A stretch of DNA of 16,133 nucleotides from JBFKAV01 sp041621405 (GTDB lineage: Bacteria; Pseudomonadota; Alphaproteobacteria; Rhodobacterales; Rhodobacteraceae): positions 1 through 16,133 of the forward strand of contig JBFKAV010000080.1 in NCBI GenBank assembly GCA_041621405.1, read 5' to 3'. A program made the position numbers and the translations under genes. Below the pieces are notes generated by a model. It searched no databases. It saw only the letters and a list, made by a program, of their open reading frames with translations, and was not told the DNA's origin. Numbering within the stretch: position 1 is the stretch's first letter; every line of letters begins with the position of its first letter. Below, piece by piece: positions 1-7,732 of this stretch.

Positions 1-309
1 GAGCCCGGCGAGCGCGCCGGTGAGCCGCGCGATCTCCTCGCGCTTGGCCTCGAAGGCGAGCCGGACCGTCTCTTCGCGGATCGCCGCCCGGCGCAACCCG
101 TCGCGGAGCGCCGTCAGCCCCTCCTCGTAGGCCTTCACCGTCTGGGTCAGCGCCGCCACCTGGTCGCGCGCGCCCTTTGCCTCCTGGAGCGCCACGGCGG
201 CCTGCGCCAGCGCCTGCGCCGCCCGGCGGGCGATCAGCACCGTCTCGGTGTCCTGGGCCTTGGCCGGCAGGGCGAGGAGGAGCGCGAGGGTCAGGGCGCG
301 GAAAGTCAT
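1..309 (-). CDS. envC: Murein hydrolase activator EnvC-like protein, N-terminal part (cut by left edge)
   Basis: Reading leftward from ATG at 309-307, 103 codons stay open to the window edge. The first ~18 residues form a signal peptide (MTFRALTLALLLALPAKA, then QDTE), so the product is exported. The rest seen is an Ala/Glu/Arg/Gln-rich helix with heptad character, as in the N-terminal coiled coil of EnvC. EnvC proteins activate septal peptidoglycan amidases during daughter-cell separation and carry a C-terminal LytM/M23 domain, which would lie outside the window. Its ATG overlaps the gpmI stop as ATGA (309-306), so the two are probably translationally coupled. A gpmI-envC order is common in Proteobacteria and supports the name. 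Without the M23 domain in view, another coiled-coil secreted protein cannot be excluded from sequence alone. Confidence 0.75.
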   Translation of the reverse strand, partial: MTFRALTLALLLALPAKAQDTETVLIARRAAQALAQAAVALQEAKGARDQVAALTQTVKAYEEGLTALRDGLRRAAIREETVRLAFEAKREEIARLTGALAGL

Positions 310-1826
310 CGGCGGATCAGGCTCCTGCCCGTCATCTCGGGCGGCGGCGCCAGACCCATGAGCTCGAGCAGCGTCGGCGCGAGATCGGCGAGGCGCCCCT
401 TCTCGAGCTTCGCTCCCTCCGGCCCACCAACCAGGATCACCGGAACCGGGTTCGTGGTGTGGGCGGTGTGTGGTCCGCCGGTCTCGGGGTCGACCATCAT
501 CTCGCAGTTGCCGTGGTCGGCGGTGACGATCATCGCGCCGCCGGCCTTCTCGAGCGCCGCGAGCGCCCGGCCGAGGCCGGCGTCCACCGCCTCGCAGGCG
601 GCGATCGCGGCGGGCAGGCTGCCGGTATGGCCGACCATGTCGGGGTTGGCGTAGTTGACCACGATGAGATCGTAGCCCTTCTCGATCGCCTCGACGAACT
701 TCTCCGTTACCTCCGGCGCCGACATCTCCGGCTGGAGGTCGTAGGTGGCGACCTTGGGCGAGGGCGGCATGAACCGGTCCTCGCCCGCCTCGGGCGGCTC
801 CTTGCCGCCGTTGAGGAAGAAGGTGACGTGCGGGTACTTCTCGGTCTCGGCCAGGCGGAACTGCGTCAGCCCGTGGCCCGCAACCCAGGCGCCCAGCGTG
901 TTGACGACCTCGCGCTTGGGAAAGGCGGCGGTCATGAATTCGTTGTGCTTCACGGAATAGTCGGCCATCCCGAGCATCGCCGCCCATTCCGGGCGGGGAC
1001 CGGTCTCGAAGGCGTCGAACCCCGGCGCGCCGAGGGCGCTCAGGATCTCGCGCACCCGGTCGGCGCGGAAGTTGAGGCAGAAGACGCCGTCGCCGTCCTT
1101 CGCTCCGTCATAGCCCTTGACCACACTCGGCTCGATGAACTCGTCGGTCTCGCCGCGCTCGTAGGCCGCCTCGACCGCCGCCACCCCGGTTGCGGCCGCA
1201 TGGCCTTCGGCCTTCACGATTGCGCCGTAGGCGCGCGCCACCCTCTCCCACCGGTTGTCGCGGTCCATCGCGTAGTAGCGCCCGGTGACCGTGGCGACCT
1301 GGGCGCCGTCGGGCAGGCCGTCCTCGAGCTCGGCGAGGTAGCCCGCACCCGATTTCGGCGGCACGTCGCGGCCGTCGGTGAAGGCATGGATGGCGACCGG
1401 CACCCCGGCCCCGGCGACGAGCCTCGCCGCGGCGAGGATGTGGGTGAGCTGGCCGTGGACCCCGCCCTGCGAGCAGAGGCCCAGCAGGTGCGCGGTGCCG
1501 CCCGAGGCCTTCATATTGTCGATGAAGCCGAGGATGGAGGGGTTCTCGAAGAAGCTGCCATCCTCGATGGCAAGGTCAATCTGGCCGAGATCCATCGCCA
1601 CCACCCGGCCGGCGCCGATGTTGGTGTGGCCGACCTCGGAATTGCCCATCTGTCCCTTCGGCAGCCCGACGTCGGGCCCGTGCGTGGTAAGCGTCGCGTT
1701 GGGGCAGATCGCCATGATCCGGTCGAAGTTCGGGGTGCGGGCCAGGTGCGGCGCATTGTCCTCCGTCCGCGGCGACAGGCCCCAGCCGTCGAGAATGCAG
1801 AGTACGACGGGTTTCGGTGCGGTCAT
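306..1826 (-). CDS. gpmI: 2,3-bisphosphoglycerate-independent phosphoglycerate mutase
   Basis: This 506-residue cytoplasmic enzyme interconverts 3- and 2-phosphoglycerate in glycolysis and gluconeogenesis, using two Mn ions and no bisphosphoglycerate. The alkaline-phosphatase-fold hallmarks are clear. VLCILDGWG carries metal ligand Asp13, and GQMGNSEVGHTNIGAGR carries the phosphoserine nucleophile Ser63. A DGRDVPPKS loop is present in the phosphotransferase domain, NYANPDMVGHTG supplies late Asp/His ligands, and ADHGNCE lies near residue 436. Length matches the family (about 505-515). The start at ATG 1826-1824 is preceded by a purine-rich GAGAGG. It lies 29 bases after the GFA-family gene and its stop overlaps the envC start, so it sits inside one operon. 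No key residue is missing. Confidence 0.97.
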   Translation of the reverse strand: MTAPKPVVLCILDGWGLSPRTEDNAPHLARTPNFDRIMAICPNATLTTHGPDVGLPKGQMGNSEVGHTNIGAGRVVAMDLGQIDLAIEDGSFFENPSILGFIDNMKASGGTAHLLGLCSQGGVHGQLTHILAAARLVAGAGVPVAIHAFTDGRDVPPKSGAGYLAELEDGLPDGAQVATVTGRYYAMDRDNRWERVARAYGAIVKAEGHAAATGVAAVEAAYERGETDEFIEPSVVKGYDGAKDGDGVFCLNFRADRVREILSALGAPGFDAFETGPRPEWAAMLGMADYSVKHNEFMTAAFPKREVVNTLGAWVAGHGLTQFRLAETEKYPHVTFFLNGGKEPPEAGEDRFMPPSPKVATYDLQPEMSAPEVTEKFVEAIEKGYDLIVVNYANPDMVGHTGSLPAAIAACEAVDAGLGRALAALEKAGGAMIVTADHGNCEMMVDPETGGPHTAHTTNPVPVILVGGPEGAKLEKGRLADLAPTLLELMGLAPPPEMTGRSLIRR

Positions 1827-1855
1827 GGCCGGGCCTCTCAGGGTTCAGCGGCCTT

Positions 1856-2269
1856 CTAGCCCAGCTTCCCGGCCGAGGAAACCTGTGCCGGCGCGGGGCG
1901 GCCCAAGCCCTTGTCCCAGGGCTGACGCGAGGCTTCGAAGACCGGTCGGGGCTCGGGCAGGATCGACGGATCGTCGAGCGATCCGGCATAGACGAAGACC
2001 AGCTCCGGTGCCCGCGAGGTCGCCTTGGTGAGCGGCGCGCCGCACTCCGCGCAGAAGCCGAACTCGAGGTCGCTGCCCGACACCGCCTTGCGGCGGTGGA
2101 TCTTTAGCGTGCCGGTCACGCTGAGATCGGACTGCGCTACCGCCATCTGCGGCGCGTGGCCGCCGCCCGAGACGTGCTGACAGTCGCGGCAGTAGCAGGT
2201 GATCGCGAAGCGCGGTGCGCCGGCGATCCGGTAGCGCGTCGCGCCGCAGAGGCAGCCGCCCTCGTGCAT
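1856..2269 (-). CDS. GFA-family (CENP-V/GFA domain) zinc-binding protein
   Basis: This 137-residue protein has the cysteine pattern of the GFA (glutathione-dependent formaldehyde-activating enzyme-like) fold: GGCLCG (Cys6, Cys8), CYCRDC (Cys25, Cys27, Cys30) and FCAECGAP (Cys73, Cys76). These seven cysteines normally hold two zinc ions. The family founder was proposed to bind S-hydroxymethyl-glutathione, but most members have no proven substrate, so no reaction is assigned. Residues 100-137 (Pro-rich, with an RQPWDKGLG stretch) are typical of the C-terminal tail of bacterial relatives. A strong ribosome site GGAGGGA lies just before ATG 2269. The gene sits between rlmH (32-base gap) and gpmI (29-base gap) and is probably co-transcribed with them. 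The family call is firm; the function is unknown. Confidence 0.9.
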   Translation of the reverse strand: MHEGGCLCGATRYRIAGAPRFAITCYCRDCQHVSGGGHAPQMAVAQSDLSVTGTLKIHRRKAVSGSDLEFGFCAECGAPLTKATSRAPELVFVYAGSLDDPSILPEPRPVFEASRQPWDKGLGRPAPAQVSSAGKLG

Positions 2270-2301
2270 GTTCCCTCCACTTCCCTTGCCGCAATGGCCG
2301 G

Positions 2302-2772
2302 TCAGGCCCGGTGATAGGGCGCACCGGCCAGGATCGACGCGGCGCGGTAGATCTGTTCGGCGAGCATGACACGGGCGAGGAGATGCGGCCAGACCATCGG
2401 CCCGAGGCTGAGGACGAGGTCGGCGCGGTCGCGCAAGTCGGGCGCGAGCCCATCGGCGCCGCCGATCACGAAGGCCAGGTCGCCGCGGCCGGCGTCGCGG
2501 AGCCCGGCCAGGACGGCGGCGAATTCGGGCGAGGAGAGTAGCTTGCCGCGCTCGTCCAGCGCGATCACGGCTGCGGCTTCGGGGATGGCGCGGGCGAGAA
2601 GCTCGGCTTCGGCGGAGGGGCCGCCGCCCTTGCGGTCCTCGACCTCGTGCTCGGCGACAGGCCCGAGACCGAGGCCGCGGCCGGTGCGCACAAGGCGCGA
2701 AACGTAGTCGTCGACGAGATCGCGCTCGGGCCCCGCCCGGAGGCGGCCCACCGCGCAGAGATGCAGCCGCAT
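2302..2772 (-). CDS. rlmH: 23S rRNA (pseudouridine-1915-N3)-methyltransferase RlmH
   Basis: RlmH is a SPOUT-class methyltransferase that uses S-adenosylmethionine to methylate pseudouridine 1915 in helix 69 of 23S rRNA on assembled 70S ribosomes. From ATG 2772 the product is 156 residues, matching the usual 155-160. It begins MRLHLCAVGRL like known RlmH proteins; an upstream in-frame start at 2817 would add a non-conserved tail and was not used. Diagnostic segments are ALDERGKLLSSPEFA in the middle, FVIGGADGL (the SAM-binding trefoil-knot glycine loop), and the C-terminal end VMLAEQIYRA...PYHRA, which includes the conserved PYHR. The start overlaps the rsfS stop by one base (TGATG at 2774-2770), so translation is probably coupled. 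The rsfS-rlmH pairing is widespread, fitting a ribosome-maturation unit. Confidence 0.97.
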   Translation of the reverse strand: MRLHLCAVGRLRAGPERDLVDDYVSRLVRTGRGLGLGPVAEHEVEDRKGGGPSAEAELLARAIPEAAAVIALDERGKLLSSPEFAAVLAGLRDAGRGDLAFVIGGADGLAPDLRDRADLVLSLGPMVWPHLLARVMLAEQIYRAASILAGAPYHRA

Positions 2773-3215
2773 CAGGTCTTGGCCGCGCGGGCTCCCGCCT
2801 CTGCTGGGGGCATCCACATCTTCTCGAGCTGGTAGAACTCGCGCACCTCGGGGCGGAAGACGTGGACGATCACGTCGCCCGCGTCGATCAGCACCCAGTC
2901 TCCGGTATCCTTGCCTTCCACCCGGCAGGGCGTCGCGACGTCGTGCTTCAGCCGCTCCACGAGCTTTTCGGAGATTGCCGCCACCTGCCGCGACGAGCGG
3001 CCCGAGCAGATCACCATGAAATCGGCGATCGAGGACTTGCCGCGCAAGTCGATCGACACGATTTCCTCCGCTTTGTCGTCTTCGAGGGAAGCAAGAACCC
3101 GTTCGAGGAGCCTATCGCTCGGAACGTCTTGGGGCGGCGCGGTCTTCGGCCTGCCCGATGCGGCGCCACTACCCGCCGCGGTCGCGGACTGTGTCAGGAC
3201 ATCGTCCTCCTTCAT
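2772..3215 (-). CDS. rsfS: Ribosome silencing factor RsfS
   Basis: RsfS (RsfA/Iojap/DUF143) binds ribosomal protein L14 on the 50S subunit and blocks subunit joining in starvation or stationary phase. The 147-residue product has an unstructured Ala/Ser/Pro-rich head of about 30 residues. The conserved domain follows: DDKAEEIVSIDLRGKSSIADFMVICSG with the family's SIADFM signature, then RQVAAISEKLVERLK, and finally GDWVLIDAGDVIVHVFRPEVREFYQLEKMW with the near-invariant GDW and FY.LE.W motifs. ATG 3215 is the first canonical start, but a perfect AAGGAGG lies inside codons 2-4 (3212-3206), eight bases before an in-frame CTG (codon 7, 3197-3195). The real start may therefore be downstream. It is the first gene of the rsfS-rlmH-GFA-gpmI-envC run. 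Confidence 0.95.
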   Translation of the reverse strand: MKEDDVLTQSATAAGSGAASGRPKTAPPQDVPSDRLLERVLASLEDDKAEEIVSIDLRGKSSIADFMVICSGRSSRQVAAISEKLVERLKHDVATPCRVEGKDTGDWVLIDAGDVIVHVFRPEVREFYQLEKMWMPPAEAGARAAKT

Positions 3216-3252
3216 GGCGCGCCGATCTCGCCCCGGCGCCGGGCCTGTCCGT

Positions 3253-3281
3253 AACGTAGCATCGGCGGGAGCCTATCTCAA
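3253..3281 (-). promoter_or_regulatory. Candidate sigma-70-type promoter for rsfS operon
   Basis: On the minus strand TTGAGA (3281-3276) is followed by a 17-base spacer and TACGTT (3258-3253). A transcript starting near 3246 would have a leader of about 30 bases before rsfS ATG. Spacing is ideal and the -35 box fits four of six consensus positions; the -10 is weaker. The local stretch is less GC-rich than its surroundings. Read by eye only. Confidence 0.4.
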
Positions 3282-3365
3282 TGGAGCGTGGGGGAAATTC
3301 GCCGTGAGCCGGGCGGTTGGCGGCGCCGAGCCACCTTGCCGGAGGCGAGGCGGCGAGAGGAAGGT

Positions 3366-3384
3366 CTTGCGGCCGCAAGGCCGC
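3366..3384. terminator. GC-rich palindrome between mscS-family gene and rsfS operon
   Basis: CTTGCGGCCGCAAG (3366-3379) is a perfect 14-base palindrome. It overlaps an alternative hairpin with a six-base GCGGCC/GGCCGC stem and a four-base loop (3369-3384). It lies 42 bases after the stop of the upstream channel gene, the right place to end its transcript, but no T-run follows, so a terminator role is uncertain. Nothing else is recognised in the 210-base gap 3216-3425 apart from this and the rsfS promoter. Confidence 0.3.
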
Positions 3385-3425
3385 GCCGATGGATCGCCCG
3401 CCTCGGTCGCCTGCGTGGTCGCCCG

Positions 3426-4751
3426 TCAATCCGCCGTCGTGGTCGCCAGCTTCGAGCCCTCGAGGACCTTCACCTCGCGCTGCGGGAACGGGATCGAGAC
3501 GCCGTTTTCCCTGAACGCGTCCCAGAGCGCCAGGAACACCGCGCCGCGCACGTTGGTCAGCCCCTCGACCGGGTCCTTGATCCAGAACCTGAGGATGTAG
3601 TCGACCGACGAGTCGCCGAAGCCGACGATGTGGCAGACCGGCGCGCGGAAGGTCAGCACCCGGTTGACCGACTTGGCCGCCTCGACGGCAATCTTGCGCA
3701 CCAGGTGCGGGTCGTCGCCGTAGGAGGTGCCGAAGAAGATGTCGAGCCGGACGAACTCGTTGGAATGCGACCAGTTCACCACCTGGCTGGTGATCAGGTC
3801 CTCGTTCGGGATCAGGAACTCCTTGCCGTCGCGAGTGACGACCGAGACGTAGCGGGCGCCGAGCGACTCGATCCAGCCGAAGGTCTCGCCGAGCGAGATC
3901 ACGTCGCCCGGCTTGATCGACTTGTCGAGCAGGATGATCACCCCCGAGACGAGGTTCGAGACCACCTTCTGCAGGCCGAAGCCGAGGCCGAGGCCGATCG
4001 CGCCCGAAAGCACGGCGAGGCCGGTGAGGTCGAAGCCCACCGCCTTGAGCCCGATGAAGAAGGCCGAGCCGTAGAGCACGATCTGCAAGAGCTTGACCGC
4101 GAGCACCCGCATCGAGGGCGAGATGTCCTCGTTGTCGCGGATCCGCCCCGAGGCGGTCTGCGAGATCGTGCGCGCGCCGGTGAACAGGAGCGCGGTGACG
4201 ACCAGCGCCTTCAGGATCGCGAGCGCGGTGAGCCGGAACTCGCCGAACTCGATGGCCAGGCTGTCGAGAAAGGCCGAGGTCGCCTCGACGAGGCCGAGGA
4301 AGTAGACCGTGACGTAGATCCAGAGGCCCCAGGTGACGATCCGGCGAAGCGTCTTGTTCTTCACCAGCCGCGCGGCGAGGCTGACCAGCAGCATGGCGGT
4401 GGCGATGGTGGCGATCAGCGCCAGGATGAAGCTGCGCGAGGGAAACGTCGTGTAGGCCCGCATCAGCCCGGTGGCGGCCCACATCAGCACCACGAAGTAG
4501 ATCAGCCGCTGGCGGCGGTGCAGGATCAAGAGCGTGCGGAGCTGCCATTTCGGCCGTCCCACGAGGCCGCGCATCCAGCGGTCGAGGCGCGGGCTGAGCC
4601 AGGCCCGCAGCAGCCAGGCCAGGGCGACGGTGGTGACGATGATGGCGTATTGCCAGAGCCGCGATGGCAGGAGCAGGTTGCCGAACGACGCTTCCACCGC
4701 GCCGTAGAGCTCGGCGATGCGCTGCGAGAGGTCGGCGAATTCGGTCTCCAT
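3426..4751 (-). CDS. MscS-family mechanosensitive ion channel
   Basis: This is an inner-membrane channel of the MscS superfamily, which opens under membrane tension to release solutes on osmotic downshock. Of the 441 residues, the first ~235 hold about six hydrophobic helices (around 34-50, 84-100, 107-126, 139-157, 176-192 and 217-236). The MscS core follows. A Gly/Ala-rich pore helix reads AIGLGLGFGLQKVVSNLVSG (251-270), then the beta domain has DKSIKPGDVI (276-285), GWIESLGARYVSV, IPNEDLI and VVNWSH. A C-terminal alpha/beta vestibule runs to about residue 420 and ends in IPFPQREV. The start is ATG 4751 with GGAAGGGAG just upstream; a TTG five codons earlier overlaps that ribosome site and was rejected. 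It is longer than E. coli MscS (286 aa), closer to the multi-helix relatives. No substrate preference can be read. Confidence 0.93.
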   Translation of the reverse strand: METEFADLSQRIAELYGAVEASFGNLLLPSRLWQYAIIVTTVALAWLLRAWLSPRLDRWMRGLVGRPKWQLRTLLILHRRQRLIYFVVLMWAATGLMRAYTTFPSRSFILALIATIATAMLLVSLAARLVKNKTLRRIVTWGLWIYVTVYFLGLVEATSAFLDSLAIEFGEFRLTALAILKALVVTALLFTGARTISQTASGRIRDNEDISPSMRVLAVKLLQIVLYGSAFFIGLKAVGFDLTGLAVLSGAIGLGLGFGLQKVVSNLVSGVIILLDKSIKPGDVISLGETFGWIESLGARYVSVVTRDGKEFLIPNEDLITSQVVNWSHSNEFVRLDIFFGTSYGDDPHLVRKIAVEAAKSVNRVLTFRAPVCHIVGFGDSSVDYILRFWIKDPVEGLTNVRGAVFLALWDAFRENGVSIPFPQREVKVLEGSKLATTTAD

Positions 4752-4771
4752 CGGGCTCCCTTCCAACCGTC

Positions 4772-4801
4772 AGCTTAGGCCGCACCCGTCGGCGCCGGCA
4801 A
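4772..4801 (-). promoter_or_regulatory. Candidate promoter for the MscS-family gene
   Basis: Minus-strand TTGCCG (4801-4796) is followed by 18 bases and TAAGCT (4777-4772), giving a leader of only about 15 bases before ATG 4751. The -35 resembles the CTTG-type boxes common in Alphaproteobacteria. The -10 matches consensus at three positions, so support is modest. Confidence 0.3.
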
Positions 4802-4893
4802 CGGCGAGCGTGCCCGGGCCGAAAGCGTCCGCCCGAGCGATGCCGGACCGCCACGGCTCCGGGCGGGATGCCGCGCCCGCAAAGCGGGGCGGG

Positions 4894-5001
4894 TTACTTC
4901 GACTTCGGCTTCGTCGTGGCGGTGGTTGCCGCCGTCGGCGCTGCCTTCTTGCCGGCGGGCGCCTCAGAGGTGCTGCCCTTGCTCGCGGGTTTCTTGGCCA
5001 T
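4894..5001 (-). CDS. Small very basic Lys/Ala/Pro/Thr-rich protein (35 aa)
   Basis: A short open frame runs from ATG 5001 to TAA 4894. A textbook ribosome site AAGGAGG (5016-5010) sits eight bases before the ATG, among the best in the window. The product begins MAKKPASKGSTSEAPAGKKA and ends TKPKSK. Eight of its 35 residues are lysine, most others are Ala, Pro, Thr, Ser or Gly, and there is no aromatic residue, cysteine or membrane helix. It should be disordered and strongly cationic, like histone-H1-type tails, so nucleic-acid binding is possible but not shown. It lies 142 bases upstream of the MscS-family gene on the same strand and is divergent from leuC (276-base gap). I do not recognise the family. 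Confidence 0.6.
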   Translation of the reverse strand: MAKKPASKGSTSEAPAGKKAAPTAATTATTKPKSK

Positions 5002-5032
5002 GGGTCTTCCCTCCTTGCATCGGCCGGCGCCG

Positions 5033-5060
5033 GTCTTACGCCGGATTGCGCGGCGGTGAA
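5033..5060 (-). promoter_or_regulatory. Candidate promoter for the 35-aa basic protein
   Basis: Minus-strand TTCACC (5060-5055), a 16-base spacer and TAAGAC (5038-5033) would start RNA about 25 bases before the small gene's ATG, leaving just enough room for its ribosome site. Each hexamer is only a partial match. Confidence 0.3.
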
Positions 5061-5095
5061 TCGGATTTCAGCACCTGGCCGCGCGGCCCCGCCCC

Positions 5096-5124
5096 TTGCG
5101 GCGCGGGGGGCGAGGTTGTATCTC
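5096..5124 (+). promoter_or_regulatory. Candidate promoter for leuC
   Basis: CTTGCGG (TTGCGG at 5096-5101), a 17-base spacer and TATCTC (5119-5124) form a possible alphaproteobacterial promoter. It would leave a leader of about 147 bases before leuC. I found no leucine-codon-rich leader peptide or clear attenuator in that leader. Confidence 0.3.
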
Positions 5125-5277
5125 GCGCACGGTGACACGGGTCTTCGACATATCCGACCGGACCCGCCTGCCCTGGCGGTTCGTCGGCGCAACGAAATCG
5201 GCGCTCGCGCGGCCCTGACGCACCGCCCGCGCCCGCCCGATTTCCCCTACGACGACCCTCCGGGAAAGGACCCCGAG

Positions 5278-6681
<1,404 letters not shown>

Positions 6682-6690
6682 GCAGCTTTC

Positions 6691-6715
6691 CCCGCGCCGG
6701 CCCGGTCGGCGCGGG
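6691..6715. terminator. Likely bidirectional terminator hairpin between convergent leuC and amidase genes
   Basis: A perfect nine-base stem, CCCGCGCCG (6691-6699) and CGGCGCGGG (6707-6715), closes a seven-base loop. It fills most of the 51-base gap between two convergent stop codons, where a shared terminator is expected. There is no T-run on either side, so it may be weak or act with Rho. Confidence 0.55.
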
Positions 6716-6732
6716 CGCCAGGCGCGCCCGGC

Positions 6733-7608
6733 TCAGAACACCCGGTCGAGATAGCCGGAATGGACCCAGCCCTTGAGCCCCAGGGGCACGTCCTGCGCCC
6801 CGGCAGGCACTTTCTTCACCGTCACGTAGGCCCAGACCCCCGACATCCGCTCGATCGCGACGCGGGTGTCGTTCGGCAGCGAGCCCGGCGGGTCGATGCG
6901 GTCGGCGTCGATGCTGGGGCCGCCGCGGATGTTGAGCCGCGTGGCGTTGACCGCATAGAGCACTTGCGGTTCGTCCGGCTCCTGCCCCTCGCCAAGGAGA
7001 TCGACGAAGCTCTGCTGCGGGAAGGCCGGGCCGGGGTCGGTCTTCCAGCCGCGGGTATCGATCTCCTCGTGCGTGACGATGGCCTTGATTGCGTATTTCC
7101 GGATCAGCGCCAGCACGATCTCGCGCCCGGTTGCGAGCTGCCTTTCGGAAAACAGCGGCCAGCCATAGATTTGCGAGCCCACGCGCGGATGCGGCGCCTC
7201 GGTGAACCCGCCGCGCGAGTTCAACTGATCGGCGGTCTTCACCACGCCGTTGTCGTCGACCCAGCGGTTTCCGCCGAGCGGCTTCATCCAGCCCGGGTTG
7301 GCAAACTCGAGGCCGATCGCGTGGGAGTTGAGGTCTCTGAGCGTGCCGTATTTCGACGGCCCGGCATGGTGCGCGCGGCGGTTGAAGGGCGCGATCTGCC
7401 AGGCCGTGCCATCGTGGTCGATCACCACATGCGCGCTGGTGATCCGGTTCGAGGTGCCGCCGGCCGCGCCAAGCAGCCAGTCGCGCGAGCCCTTGCCACT
7501 CCAGCCGGTGGTGTAATGGGTCACGATGACGGTCGGAGCGATGGTGCCGCTCAGGTTGCTCGACTGCTTGAACCAGATGTCCTCGATCCTGTGGTTCTTA
7601 ACGTCCAT
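6733..7608 (-). CDS. N-acetylmuramoyl-L-alanine amidase (Amidase_2 domain) with C-terminal SH3-like domain
   Basis: This zinc enzyme is predicted to cut the amide bond between N-acetylmuramic acid and L-alanine in peptidoglycan or its fragments. Residues 25-195 form an Amidase_2/PGRP fold. VTHYT (His31) holds the first zinc ligand, SAHVVIDHDG is the conserved strand, and HHAGPSKYGTLRDLNSHAIG carries the substrate-groove region. THEEIDTRGWKTDPGPAF carries His180, Lys189 and Asp191, as in AmpD. Residues 216-291 resemble a bacterial SH3 domain (ATRLNIRGGPSIDADRI, later GLKGWVHSGYL), which usually binds cell wall. No signal peptide is visible, so it is either a cytoplasmic recycling enzyme or an endolysin-like protein needing another way out. 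GGAGGTCACC precedes ATG 7608. It has its own candidate promoter and follows a terminator, so it appears independent of the adjacent MFS gene. Confidence 0.92.
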   Translation of the reverse strand: MDVKNHRIEDIWFKQSSNLSGTIAPTVIVTHYTTGWSGKGSRDWLLGAAGGTSNRITSAHVVIDHDGTAWQIAPFNRRAHHAGPSKYGTLRDLNSHAIGLEFANPGWMKPLGGNRWVDDNGVVKTADQLNSRGGFTEAPHPRVGSQIYGWPLFSERQLATGREIVLALIRKYAIKAIVTHEEIDTRGWKTDPGPAFPQQSFVDLLGEGQEPDEPQVLYAVNATRLNIRGGPSIDADRIDPPGSLPNDTRVAIERMSGVWAYVTVKKVPAGAQDVPLGLKGWVHSGYLDRVF

Positions 7609-7653
7609 GGTGACCTCCCGAAATTCTCTTTGTCTGCAATTGCGTGTGCGCCA

Positions 7654-7682
7654 AGTCTGCGCCCCGGCGCGAGTCGAGTCAA
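7654..7682 (-). promoter_or_regulatory. Candidate promoter for the amidase gene
   Basis: Minus-strand TTGACT (7682-7677), a 17-base spacer and CAGACT (7659-7654) match sigma-70 spacing, with five of six -35 positions correct. RNA would start near 7648 with a leader of about 40 bases. It directly abuts the terminator-like hairpin of the preceding MFS gene. Confidence 0.45.
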
Positions 7683-7715
7683 AGGCGGCTCACCCCATGG
7701 TGGTGGCAGCCCGCC
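7681..7715 (-). terminator. Candidate intrinsic terminator after the MFS gene
   Basis: Reading the minus strand, GGCGGGCT (7715-7708) pairs with AGCCGCC (7690-7684), with one bulged G. The loop can pair further (CACC with GGTG). TTT (7683-7681) follows. It lies 18-52 bases after the MFS stop codon. The T-run is short. Confidence 0.45.
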
Positions 7716-7732
7716 ACGCGCAGCACGAGTCG

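Noticed and set aside
177..1859. Long plus-strand open frame opposite gpmI (560 codons).
   Set aside because: It mirrors gpmI codons in a GC-rich genome, is Arg/His/Gly-rich with no domain, and gpmI is certain.
3216..3425. Gene in the gap between rsfS and the channel gene.
   Set aside because: Open frames there are extensions of antisense shadows and lack ribosome sites; only promoter- and hairpin-like signals are supported.
3288..4778. Long plus-strand open frame opposite the MscS-family gene (496 codons).
   Set aside because: Highly charged Glu/Arg/Asp composition is the antisense shadow of membrane codons; the channel motifs on the minus strand are unmistakable.
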